Of a DNA stretch of 40,200 nt, positions 8,712 through 16,326 are shown piece by piece (position 1 is the stretch's first letter; the number at the start of each line of letters is the position of its first letter). The stretch covers positions 1 to 40,200 of IMG/VR virus record IMGVR_UViG_3300023237_000027; one strand, 5' to 3'. This DNA comes from a virus. The notes beneath the pieces were generated by a model. The model was given only the letters and a program-made list of their open reading frames with translations. It had not been told where the DNA came from and ran no database searches. The position numbers were made by a program, and so were the translations under genes.

Positions 8712-10276
8712 TATAATAGATTCCTGTAAAATCTAGCAATTTGCTCTGGTGTCTTAGGGTTAATTCTGCGAGGGTATGGTTCGTGTGTAGGTACCCAATT
8801 TAATATAGACTCTATACTGGGCTCTTTTTCTTCCTGCCAGATAACACCATCGCTATTAACTACATCTGTGTACTTTTCTTTAGGCAACTTTTCTACAACA
8901 GGACTGCTTGGGGCTGGGCCACTATTAAGATTTATAGTGGATCCCTGGTAATTAAGAGTGGCGGCACAGTTCCAACCACTTGACGTCGTTGAATTTAATG
9001 CAATAGAACCATCAGTAAGCATAGTAAAGTCCTCGCCCTGATGCATTCGTGTGGTTTTTAGACTCTTCATATACATATCAGTAGTTTCTGTCTTAATTTT
9101 GTTCTTACCACGTATGTTTACTTCATTGCCTGCTTCTAGATTAATGTTGTTATCTGCACGTAAGTTAAGGTCTAGACCTGTTCTAATGTTTAGACTGTTA
9201 TTACTAAAGATTGTTATCTGTCCGACAGCGTCTATCTCTATCCAGGCTAGACCGTTAGCATGCTGTATATGTATAAACTCTTCTGTGTCATGCATGGTGA
9301 TCTGATGACCACGACTTGATCTGATTCGCACAAGGTTGTTTTGTCCTGCTACATCGCCATCATCCATAGTAAGGCTGTGACCGCCTCGCCTTGCTTTGTT
9401 GCCTTTGTTTACGTAATCTTTAACTTCGTCTGATTCGGCAGTTCCTGCTTTTAATTTTCTAACAAGGGTAGCGTCTTGGGCTATGTCTTTACGGGTTCTG
9501 CCAGGAGTGCTAAAACCAAATACCTGACTAGGGGTATCTCTCTGTGCGCTACTAGTAATAGGTCCACGGTCTTTATCGTTCTGTATTCCTTGTACAATAA
9601 ACTGTTTGTACAGGTCTTCGTGAATGCCCCTAGTTGAACCATAGAATGTTTCCATCACAGACTCTTCTCCGTTACCGGCACCATCTTGATTCTGTGTTTT
9701 AAATTGCACTTCACCTACAGGAAACTTGATTCCTTCTAGGTCACTGGGGTTTTCAGTAAACCACTGTGTTAGACTTTCCTGAAAAGCTGGTATCATCAGA
9801 TCGCTCTGGTACTCAGCACCAAAGTTAACTACACTACCGTTCTGGTCATTATAGCTTCTAGAACCTATACTAGGTACCATGTGGTTCTTAAGGGGTTCAG
9901 GAATGCAACCTATCCAGTATGCCTTGTTAATATCATGTTCAGCGAAGATAATCATAACCCTAACACCTATATCAGGCGGCACCATCCAGAAGCCGTAGCT
10001 CTGTTGTGTTTTGTCGTATCTCTTGCCTTCTTCCGATGCGTTCATGTTTGTAAAGCCCATAAAAGGACTTAGGTACTGGCAAATTACCCAGCCGGTGGGA
10101 TCCTCGGGATTAACACTGCCCAATGATGGTATGTAAACCTGAAGTCTGCCGTTTCTAGAATAATCTATGTTATTCTTTATAACTCCTATCCAGGGCCCAG
10201 CACTAATTAAATCTCCGGAATGTACCGACTGAAGATTTTTTATACTTGCAAATTTTTCTGTGTTATTAACCGCCAT
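8711..10276 (-). CDS. 5: Baseplate hub/needle protein gp5 (OB domain and beta-helix, no lysozyme domain)
   Basis: The N-terminal 150 residues match the gp5/VgrG OB-fold: SGDLISAGPWIGVIKNNIDYSRNGRLQVYIPSLG, then GWVICQYLSPFMG, then a G-FWMVPPDIGVRVMIIFAEHD strand set (described piecewise). The C-terminal half has the short strand repeats of a gp5/VgrG triple beta-helix (LNLRADNNINLEAGNEVNIRG, then KNKIKTET, DMYMKSLKTT), which forms the membrane-piercing needle. T4 gp5 (575 aa) carries a T4-lysozyme domain between the two. No such domain is present in these 521 residues, as is usual in marine T4-like phages. The gene overlaps both neighbours by one base (TAATG-type coupling) and follows the large hub protein, the same order as T4-type hub pairs. 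Confidence 0.82.
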   Translation of the reverse strand: MAVNNTEKFASIKNLQSVHSGDLISAGPWIGVIKNNIDYSRNGRLQVYIPSLGSVNPEDPTGWVICQYLSPFMGFTNMNASEEGKRYDKTQQSYGFWMVPPDIGVRVMIIFAEHDINKAYWIGCIPEPLKNHMVPSIGSRSYNDQNGSVVNFGAEYQSDLMIPAFQESLTQWFTENPSDLEGIKFPVGEVQFKTQNQDGAGNGEESVMETFYGSTRGIHEDLYKQFIVQGIQNDKDRGPITSSAQRDTPSQVFGFSTPGRTRKDIAQDATLVRKLKAGTAESDEVKDYVNKGNKARRGGHSLTMDDGDVAGQNNLVRIRSSRGHQITMHDTEEFIHIQHANGLAWIEIDAVGQITIFSNNSLNIRTGLDLNLRADNNINLEAGNEVNIRGKNKIKTETTDMYMKSLKTTRMHQGEDFTMLTDGSIALNSTTSSGWNCAATLNYQGSTINLNSGPAPSSPVVEKLPKEKYTDVVNSDGVIWQEEKEPSIESILNWVPTHEPYPRRINPKTPEQIARFYRNLL

Positions 10277-12747
10277 TATTGATTAAATCCTGTTTTAAAA
10301 CTGCCAGTCTGAATTGCACGGGTTTGTGCTTTGGTCAGAGCAGTCTGGTTTTGAGAGGCTGTTTGTGTGGCAGGGGCACGGGCGTTTGTGTTGGCCGCTA
10401 ACCCCGTAAACACACTGGATCCGTTAGATGTAACTATGTTTGACTGTATGCCTGGTATTCCTGCAGACAAATTGTCTGCGTCAGACTGCAACGCAGGCAT
10501 ATTGGCCGCTAACCCCGTAAACACACTAGTACCAGGACTAAAAGAGCTTAGGCTTCCAGCAATTGTGCTTCCTATACTGGTTACGTTACCGCCTGATTTC
10601 TTAGGTTCTGTGCCTAGTCCAGGCTGATTAAACAACCTAACGGTAGTTAGTACCTGTGTGAACTGACCACCACTAAAGTTGCTGTTGACTTCAATAATCT
10701 TGTACACTCCGCTATACGCACTGTCAAAATATGCTGGGTTATTAGATTTTACTAACATTCCAGTATTTTCGTCCCAGTCCTGTGGGCTCTTATAATTTAT
10801 AAGACAGGTAAGTTCGTCTTCAGAGTTTAAGATGTTTAAACTATTACCTGCAATAACATTTTCGTTGTATCCTACCAAAAAGTCAGGATCCCCTATAATA
10901 GTTAACTTAACTTCCACCATGTCTCCCATGGAGTTTGTATACTGATTGTTAATTAGTACTCTGTCGTCCTGTTGTTCGTAATCACTGGATTCCGTAGCCT
11001 GTCCACTTTCAATATCAGCATTTGTGTTCTCTGACTGCTGTGGCTGGATACCACTAGTTGTTTGTGAATCACCAGCATCTGTTTTCGATACTCTATTTCC
11101 AGTGTCACCAGAACGAGTAACCTCGCCAGATGCCAATACATATTTGGCAGGATTGCCCAATACTTGCTGATAATACAAAGCATCAAACTTTATATTAAAG
11201 TCTATTACAGAATCGTTTTTTCCTGTAAAGATATAGTCGTAACGCTTAACCGGTTTAGTTTCTCCCCAACCCGGATAGGATGCAACAGTTCTATTAGAGA
11301 CGTTATACTTTGATATCACAAAGGTGTTTTCCCTGGCATACTTCTGTAGACTAACGTTAAACTGTTTAATTGTTTTTTTATTTCTTGTCCTAAACCAACT
11401 TAATGGCTTTCCAACGTCTTCAGATAGTTTTTCTAATGCCGCCTGCTTGACTTTGGGATCAGTCATATTCCCTATCTTGTTAATATTTTCTGGACTTAAT
11501 TTCTGAGACTTTATGTAACTACTCTGTTGTATAATTATTGTGTTAATCATCTTAATAATATTTGTGCCAGCACTAAAATCAATTTTTATATCCCCTGACG
11601 GTATCTTTTTCTGTGCGTCAATAAATGCATGACTCGCTGTTACATCAAATGCGCCTTGCGGTGTGGGCACCATAGATGTTTTGTCAGCAGACTTAACATC
11701 GTTGTTAAACTTAATGGGGGCGTTTTTTATTTCGTCGTCTATCTCAAATTTTATTGTGTGGCAAAAATTGTCGCCAGCAACAATATCAGGATCTGCTTTC
11801 TTTTGTTTTTCCAGAGATACCTTGTAGTAGTTGTTATAGAATTCTGTTAAATCGTTAAAGAAATCTCCCACAGTCTTGCTTTTACTGCTGAAGTTTTCGT
11901 GTATGCTACACTCATTACTAAACAAGGCACTGTCGCTATATGCAACTGCTTGCACATCGTACTCACCACCTGACTTGCTTACTCTGTGTTGTATTTCTGT
12001 AAATTTAATAGGAGTAATAAAAGGCACACTACTTTCTTTAAAGGTATTGCTGTCTTCTATATTATCATATCCTTTAAACTGTATAGATAGAGAATAGGGC
12101 ACATCTAGATAGTTCTTTATGCCCATATCCTGACATAAAGCCAGTAACCTATTAAAAAACGTAAGACCGCCGGGCTCTGTAATAGTAAAATTAATTGATG
12201 TTGCATTTGAACCACCAGTGACTTTGTTAAGTCCAATTATACTATTCAGATCTAAATCGTCAATGTAGAAGTCAACATCAAAATATGCGGCTCGGCGTTC
12301 TTTTAGGATACCACCAGACGCTATCATTATGTTTTGATCTAAAGAGTCATAGTCGCCGTCATTAAATGCGTTCAACATGTCAGGAGTCATTACACCCAGT
12401 TTAATATTATATGTGTAATTTAAAAACTCGTTAAGTGGGTTTTTTCTTATTCCACTAGTGCCTTGTTGGGTAACTAGGTTTTTGTCACCGTGATCAAATA
12501 CGCCTGCAGGATCAAACTTGCTTACAAGGTTTACTGCACTGCCAAGGTCCGCAGGTATTATACCACCCGCTAGGTTAAATGGTGACGGTGCCCGAGGCTC
12601 TTTAGGTGGTTGCGCATCAGCCTGATTAGCTAGCCCAACGGGTCCTATATTGCCACCGTTACTGCCTGCTATACCTGCGCCTGACGTAGATGTGGTAACG
12701 TTTGGATTTAACCTACGCTGTTGAGCGGCACTTAATCCATCAGCCAT
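10276..12747 (-). CDS. Large baseplate hub protein, gp27-like by position (823 aa)
   Basis: The protein lies immediately before gp5, where a gp27-type hub ring protein is expected. It has an N-terminal Gly/Asn/Pro-rich tail of about 90 residues, then a beta-rich part with NYTYNIKLGVMTPDMLNAF, AAYFDVDFYIDDLDLNSIIG and INFTITEPGGLTFFNRLLAL. These read like the domain arrangement of gp27/gpD hub proteins. A charged middle follows, then YNVSNRTVASYPGWGETK and a Ser/Thr/Asn/Gln-rich C-terminus containing a duplicated SVFTGLAAN block. It is twice the length of T4 gp27 (391 aa), so extra domains are present. Hub identity is inferred from order and fold-like segments, with no single decisive motif. 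Confidence 0.55.
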   Translation of the reverse strand: MADGLSAAQQRRLNPNVTTSTSGAGIAGSNGGNIGPVGLANQADAQPPKEPRAPSPFNLAGGIIPADLGSAVNLVSKFDPAGVFDHGDKNLVTQQGTSGIRKNPLNEFLNYTYNIKLGVMTPDMLNAFNDGDYDSLDQNIMIASGGILKERRAAYFDVDFYIDDLDLNSIIGLNKVTGGSNATSINFTITEPGGLTFFNRLLALCQDMGIKNYLDVPYSLSIQFKGYDNIEDSNTFKESSVPFITPIKFTEIQHRVSKSGGEYDVQAVAYSDSALFSNECSIHENFSSKSKTVGDFFNDLTEFYNNYYKVSLEKQKKADPDIVAGDNFCHTIKFEIDDEIKNAPIKFNNDVKSADKTSMVPTPQGAFDVTASHAFIDAQKKIPSGDIKIDFSAGTNIIKMINTIIIQQSSYIKSQKLSPENINKIGNMTDPKVKQAALEKLSEDVGKPLSWFRTRNKKTIKQFNVSLQKYARENTFVISKYNVSNRTVASYPGWGETKPVKRYDYIFTGKNDSVIDFNIKFDALYYQQVLGNPAKYVLASGEVTRSGDTGNRVSKTDAGDSQTTSGIQPQQSENTNADIESGQATESSDYEQQDDRVLINNQYTNSMGDMVEVKLTIIGDPDFLVGYNENVIAGNSLNILNSEDELTCLINYKSPQDWDENTGMLVKSNNPAYFDSAYSGVYKIIEVNSNFSGGQFTQVLTTVRLFNQPGLGTEPKKSGGNVTSIGSTIAGSLSSFSPGTSVFTGLAANMPALQSDADNLSAGIPGIQSNIVTSNGSSVFTGLAANTNARAPATQTASQNQTALTKAQTRAIQTGSFKTGFNQ
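10391..10527 (-). repeat. 26-bp exact direct repeat in the hub gene
   Basis: Positions 10391-10416 and 10502-10527 carry the same 26 bases (beginning ttggccgctaaccccg), 111 bp apart. Both encode the peptide SVFTGLAAN in frame, in the low-complexity C-terminal tail of the hub protein. This is an internal duplication. Confidence 0.85.
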
Positions 12748-12750
12748 GTC

Positions 12751-13056
12751 TTAGAGTCCTAATGCACTGTTAACAGTGTCTTTGTTGGGAATATAGATTG
12801 TTGTGCCAGTGGCAAAATCAAAAATAGGATCACGTAGTGTATTAGGGTTACGTGCCATAAACACCCACCATAAATTAACATCCTGATACAAGTCAAACGC
12901 CATTAAATCTGGTCTGTACTTGTAGGTTTCTGTAATCATGTATTCTATATCACCACGGTTTGCTGGGATCTTCCTGTAGTTTAGTACGTCCAAATACTTG
13001 TTGTTGACAACATTGGTATTGAAGTAAGGACTTGATCTTTTATAGGTGACAGACAT
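12751..13056 (-). CDS. 53: Baseplate wedge subunit gp53
   Basis: This 101-residue protein carries the gp53 family signature: ITETYKYRPDLMAFDLYQD, NLWWVFMARNPN, then DPIFDFATGTTIYIP. The C-terminal part is the LysM-like fold with its '...GTTIYIP' strand. In T4, gp53 (196 aa) binds gp6 and gp25 and is needed to join wedges around the hub. This copy is a short form containing mainly the conserved part. It overlaps the upstream cap gene by one base and is followed three bases later by the large hub protein, so it belongs to the same late operon. Confidence 0.88.
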   Translation of the reverse strand: MSVTYKRSSPYFNTNVVNNKYLDVLNYRKIPANRGDIEYMITETYKYRPDLMAFDLYQDVNLWWVFMARNPNTLRDPIFDFATGTTIYIPNKDTVNSALGL

Positions 13057-14024
13057 TATAAGAATCCTCCATTGCCTTTAAGCAGTGAGCCCTTACTAAA
13101 ATCTTCCCAGGTAAACTTGTTAGCTATAGTGCTTCTACTGTATACCGGCTGTAGACTTACTTGTATCGACGACTTTGTTGGGATCCTGGCTCGCTTGCTA
13201 GAGGACTGTACCCGTCTGACTTGTCCGGGTGTTTGGAATTGTGCGCCAAGTTGATTAGTAATTGTGCTTGTGCTCGTGGCTAATCCTGTTTGTAATGCCT
13301 GCAATTGCGGCGGTAATATACTGCCTAACACAAGAGTATTAGTTGTTAACCCAGGCTGTACTGTGCATTCTATATAGTCTGTGTTGCTAGGCATTGTGTG
13401 AGTAAAGTTAGTTACTACACAAGAAACATGAGGCAGATAATAATCACCGTATCCATCTATATAAACGATTGGAGGCGGGTTGCCTGAATTAGGTCCACCG
13501 TAGAACATCTTGGTTGCTGATCTAAAAAACCATATCATGCCTAAAACATACCGTGCCTGATCTTCTGTCTGTGCAGTGAAATCTGCACTAATGCTGATAG
13601 CACCTACCTCACTGTTATTGTAAAAGTAGCTAGGGAAGTTGCTGTGTGTGGGTGTCAGTGACCCGTAACTTGCATTGTGTGTTACAGCAATATTAGGAGT
13701 AAAAGGAAAAACCACTCCGTTGGCTTCAGATAATGCACTCATTGGGCCTGTACTAAAATCAAAGGGACCTGCTAGAGGAGCAGTTACTTTGACTTTCCAG
13801 TCATTTTCTGCGGCTAGATTACCGCCCTGAATACTACCAAAGAATACTTCTGGCAAGCTGTCTGACCGCTTTCTTTTCCCCCCAGGCATAAGATTGTTAA
13901 TGTTTAGTCTTGATAGACTGGGGTTACTAATTAATTCTGTGGCCTTTTTGGCTATGTCCTGTGCTTGGCCAGTTATCCCGTTGGATTTATTGGTTAAGTT
14001 GGACAAAAAATTCTTAAATGGCAT
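13056..14024 (-). CDS. Baseplate/tail-tube cap protein (gp48 or gp54 type)
   Basis: This 322-residue protein is the first gene of the minus-strand baseplate operon. Its conserved-looking core is ADFTAQTEDQARYVLGMIWF, FRSATKMFYGG, then PPPIVYIDGYGDYYLPHVSC and VVTNFTHTMPSNTDYI. This resembles gp48/gp54 proteins of marine T4-like phages, tube-like proteins that cap the hub and start polymerisation of the tail tube. The length fits either T4 gp54 (320 aa) or gp48 (364 aa). The two are related to each other, and I cannot decide between them. The start ATG at 14024 lies 19 nt downstream of a late promoter box. Confidence 0.6.
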   Translation of the reverse strand: MPFKNFLSNLTNKSNGITGQAQDIAKKATELISNPSLSRLNINNLMPGGKRKRSDSLPEVFFGSIQGGNLAAENDWKVKVTAPLAGPFDFSTGPMSALSEANGVVFPFTPNIAVTHNASYGSLTPTHSNFPSYFYNNSEVGAISISADFTAQTEDQARYVLGMIWFFRSATKMFYGGPNSGNPPPIVYIDGYGDYYLPHVSCVVTNFTHTMPSNTDYIECTVQPGLTTNTLVLGSILPPQLQALQTGLATSTSTITNQLGAQFQTPGQVRRVQSSSKRARIPTKSSIQVSLQPVYSRSTIANKFTWEDFSKGSLLKGNGGFL

Positions 14025-14034
14025 GGGGTTTCCT

Positions 14035-14063
14035 TTGCATTATGTATTTATTGGTGTTATAAT
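14035..14063 (+). promoter_or_regulatory. Sigma70-like promoter for gp55
   Basis: TTGCAT (14035-14040) and a perfect TATAAT (14058-14063) are separated by 17 bp. The gp55 ATG is at 14093, preceded by AAGAAGG. The promoter overlaps the late box on the other strand, so this 68-bp gap is a divergent early/late switch point. Confidence 0.65.
14044..14052 (-). promoter_or_regulatory. T4-type late promoter box for the baseplate operon
   Basis: The minus strand reads CCAATAAATACATAATGC, containing the AATAAATAC box also found before gp6. It is 19 nt before the cap gene start and lies between the elements of the oppositely directed sigma70-like promoter for gp55. Confidence 0.6.
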
Positions 14064-14092
14064 ATGCTAATATAAAGAAGGTAAATAATAAC

Positions 14093-15001
14093 ATGCGCAA
14101 AAAGAATTATCTTAATAACAAAGACATATTAAAAGAAATACACAAATCAAAGAATACCTACTGTTATTTTAGCGATCCCAGTATTGCAGATTATGACATG
14201 ATCCTACTTAACGTAGATAAAATTCATAAAACAAACATTAAAGAAGCACTTAAACTACGTGCTGACCGTCTATCAAAACTTGCGGTTGAAGCGGCACAGG
14301 CAGCAGATCCCAAGACAAAGGTTAAATTAGACGAATTTAAAATAAAGGCCGGTAGTATTCCTGTTACTGATTTGATATTTAGAGTTATGACTTTTGAACA
14401 TATCCCGCTTAAGGAACCTAAAAAATCTTTGAGCAAGGGAGAGACTGTCGATGAAGACGAAGTAGAAGTAGTTGAAGAGTACGAACCAGATCCAGCTAAA
14501 AGAGCTAAAAAATTTCGTGCAAAGTATCTTAAATTAAACTTCCCACCGTTCTTTCATTACAAAATTAACGAAGAATGCGAGCCTTATTTGGTGGGTAAGA
14601 GTCATTGGAAGGGTGAGTTAGACACAGGTGAGTTTTGCAAAGAGCACGGCACCATGACCAACAAACTAGCACACATGTTTATGAAACTGTGCGAGCGTTA
14701 TGCTACTCGTAGTAACTGGCGTGGATACACATACAATGACGAGATGCGTAGCCAGGCATTGCTACAGTTAGCACAAATAGGGTTACAGTTTGACGAGTCT
14801 AAGTCACAAAATCCTTTTGCTTACTACACTGCCGCTATTACAAACAGTTTTACCAGAGTATTGCACATCGAAAAGAAAGTTCAGAGCATACGTGATGACA
14901 TACTAGAGATGAATAACTTTACGCCTAGTTCTACTAGACAGAACGCAGAGGTCTGGGAACGAGAAGAAGGACGTAATCATCCTGGTAAACTTAACTCTTG
15001 A
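14093..15001 (+). CDS. 55: Late-transcription sigma factor gp55
   Basis: gp55 is the phage sigma factor that directs host RNA polymerase to TATAAATA late promoters. The N-terminal NYLNNKDILKEI matches the T4 gp55 start (NYVNNKELLQAI). The core near residues 200-280 matches the T4 core: NWRGYTYNDEMRSQALLQLA, FDESKSQNPFAYYTAA, then NSFTRVLHIEKK. At 302 residues it is much longer than T4 gp55 (185 aa). The extra length is an insertion between the N-terminal motif and the core, including an acidic stretch DEDEVEVVEEYEPD. The C-terminus (EEGRNHPGKLNS) lacks a hydrophobic SLDFLYE-like clamp-binding motif as found in T4 gp55, so dependence on the gp45 sliding clamp may differ. It is transcribed from its own sigma70-like promoter and is followed by gp47. 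Confidence 0.9.
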   Translation: MRKKNYLNNKDILKEIHKSKNTYCYFSDPSIADYDMILLNVDKIHKTNIKEALKLRADRLSKLAVEAAQAADPKTKVKLDEFKIKAGSIPVTDLIFRVMTFEHIPLKEPKKSLSKGETVDEDEVEVVEEYEPDPAKRAKKFRAKYLKLNFPPFFHYKINEECEPYLVGKSHWKGELDTGEFCKEHGTMTNKLAHMFMKLCERYATRSNWRGYTYNDEMRSQALLQLAQIGLQFDESKSQNPFAYYTAAITNSFTRVLHIEKKVQSIRDDILEMNNFTPSSTRQNAEVWEREEGRNHPGKLNS

Positions 15002-15025
15002 CATTTGTCCTAGATGCTGTAAAAT
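14998..15025 (+). promoter_or_regulatory. Sigma70-like promoter for gp47
   Basis: A perfect TTGACA (14998-15003) overlaps the gp55 stop codon. TAAAAT (15020-15025) follows after 16 bp, only 6 bp before the gp47 ATG at 15032. The message would have almost no leader. Confidence 0.6.
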
Positions 15026-15031
15026 TATAGC

Positions 15032-16045
15032 ATGCCTGCATTTAAACGAGCCGCAGTATTTACGGATATACACTTTGGATTAAAGTCTAACAGTCAGTTG
15101 CACAATGATGACTGTTTAAACTTTGTTGACTGGGTTATTAAAACAGCAAAAGAAAAAGAATGTGATACCTGTATAATGATGGGAGACTGGCATAATAATC
15201 GTGCAAGTATAAACATTGTTACACTTAACTACAGTCTTAAAGCCCTAGAACGTTTAGGCAAGGCGTTTAACCGAGTGTTGTTTATCCCTGGCAATCACGA
15301 CTTGTACTACAGAGACAAACGTGAGGTGCAGTCAGCAGAGTGGGCTAAACATATCCCTAATATTCAAATAGTCAATGACTTTTATAATGAAGATGATATT
15401 GTAATTGTGCCTTGGTTAGTAGGTGACGAGCATAAAAAGATACCTAAGATGTCTGGCAAGTTTATGTTTGGACATTTTGAGTTGCCTAATTTTTATATGA
15501 ATGCTATGATACAGATGCCAGATCATGGTGAGATAAAAAATGAACACTTTGGTGGCATAGAGCATGTGTTTAGTGGACACTTCCACAAACGTCAAACACA
15601 AGGCAATATCACATACACAGGCAATGCCTTCCCTCACAACTATGCAGATGCAGGAGATGATGATCGTGGTTTAATGATACTGGACTGGTCAGGTGAGAAG
15701 GAATTTATCAGTTGGCCCGATCAACCTAGTTACCGTGTGTTTGACCTTAGTCAAATAATAGATCATGCAGACACATTACTAAGACCTAACATGCATGTTA
15801 GGGTTAACTTAGATATTGAGATCAGTTACGAAGAAGCAAATTTTATTAAAGACACCTTTGTAGGCACACACAAACTACGTGAGATTACGTTACTGCCTAA
15901 AAAGAACGAACACAGCAATCAAGCCACTACCGCTGTGCGGATAGAGTTTAAAAGTGTAGATCAAATCGTAACAAATCAGATCACAGCTATTGACAGCAAT
16001 CAGTTTGACAAGAAGTTATTGTTAGACATCTACCAAAATTTATAG
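15032..16045 (+). CDS. 47: Recombination endonuclease subunit gp47 (Mre11/SbcD-like)
   Basis: gp47 is the phosphoesterase subunit of the gp46/gp47 exonuclease, which resects DNA ends for recombination-dependent replication. All metal-binding motifs of the Mre11/SbcD family are visible: D12-x-H14 in FTDIHFG, G51-D52 in MMGDWHNN, GNHD at 87-90, the GHFE segment near 147 and SGHFHKR with H183 and H185. Length (337 aa) is nearly that of T4 gp47 (339 aa). No disruption is seen. It sits between gp55 and the fractured gp46. A separate promoter overlaps its 3' end, so gp46 can be made independently. Confidence 0.95.
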   Translation: MPAFKRAAVFTDIHFGLKSNSQLHNDDCLNFVDWVIKTAKEKECDTCIMMGDWHNNRASINIVTLNYSLKALERLGKAFNRVLFIPGNHDLYYRDKREVQSAEWAKHIPNIQIVNDFYNEDDIVIVPWLVGDEHKKIPKMSGKFMFGHFELPNFYMNAMIQMPDHGEIKNEHFGGIEHVFSGHFHKRQTQGNITYTGNAFPHNYADAGDDDRGLMILDWSGEKEFISWPDQPSYRVFDLSQIIDHADTLLRPNMHVRVNLDIEISYEEANFIKDTFVGTHKLREITLLPKKNEHSNQATTAVRIEFKSVDQIVTNQITAIDSNQFDKKLLLDIYQNL

Positions 16046-16051
16046 TATAAT
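16023..16051 (+). promoter_or_regulatory. Sigma70-like promoter for gp46
   Basis: TAGACA (16023-16028) and a perfect TATAAT (16046-16051) are 17 bp apart. The -10 element begins just after the gp47 stop codon, and the gp46 ATG follows at 16060, again leaving almost no leader. Confidence 0.6.
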
Positions 16052-16059
16052 ACAAACCT

Positions 16060-16326
16060 ATGTTCAAGATTACTGATATTAGTGTGAAAAATTTTATGAG
16101 CGTTGGAAACAGCACTCAGGGTATTCGGTTTGACAGAAATGACCTAACACTTGTACTGGGGCAGAATTTAGACCTAGGTGGTGATGACACAGGCGCACGT
16201 AATGGTACAGGCAAGTGTCTTTGTATAAATACATTAGTAAAAGTTCGAAATACAGAAACCGGCGAAGTAACAGAACTTACTATGGGAGAATTGTATAATG
16301 CCGCGGTGGGACAACAGCCTAAATGA
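16060..16326 (+). CDS. 46: gp46 N-terminal extein fused to a 36-residue N-intein
   Basis: Residues 1-52 are the start of a Rad50/SbcC-type ATPase (MFKITDISVKNFMSVGN, then LVLGQN), ending in the Walker A sequence GARNGTGK. The expected next residue, Thr, is missing. Instead Cys53 opens an intein block A, CLCINTLVKVRNTETGEVTE, followed by LTMGELYNAAVGQQPK and a stop. Cys53 would be the splicing nucleophile. The missing half of the intein and the rest of gp46 are encoded by the ORF starting at 17374, so this protein can be active only after trans-splicing. A 36-residue N-intein is much shorter than the roughly 90-100 residues of ordinary split inteins (DnaE, gp41-1). It resembles the 'atypically split' class. 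The last 29 bases overlap the homing endonuclease gene. Confidence 0.9.
   Translation: MFKITDISVKNFMSVGNSTQGIRFDRNDLTLVLGQNLDLGGDDTGARNGTGKCLCINTLVKVRNTETGEVTELTMGELYNAAVGQQPK

Noticed and set aside
8711-10276. Lysozyme domain in gp5
   Set aside because: The OB domain passes into a linker and beta-helix. No T4-lysozyme-like Glu-Asp-Thr region is present.
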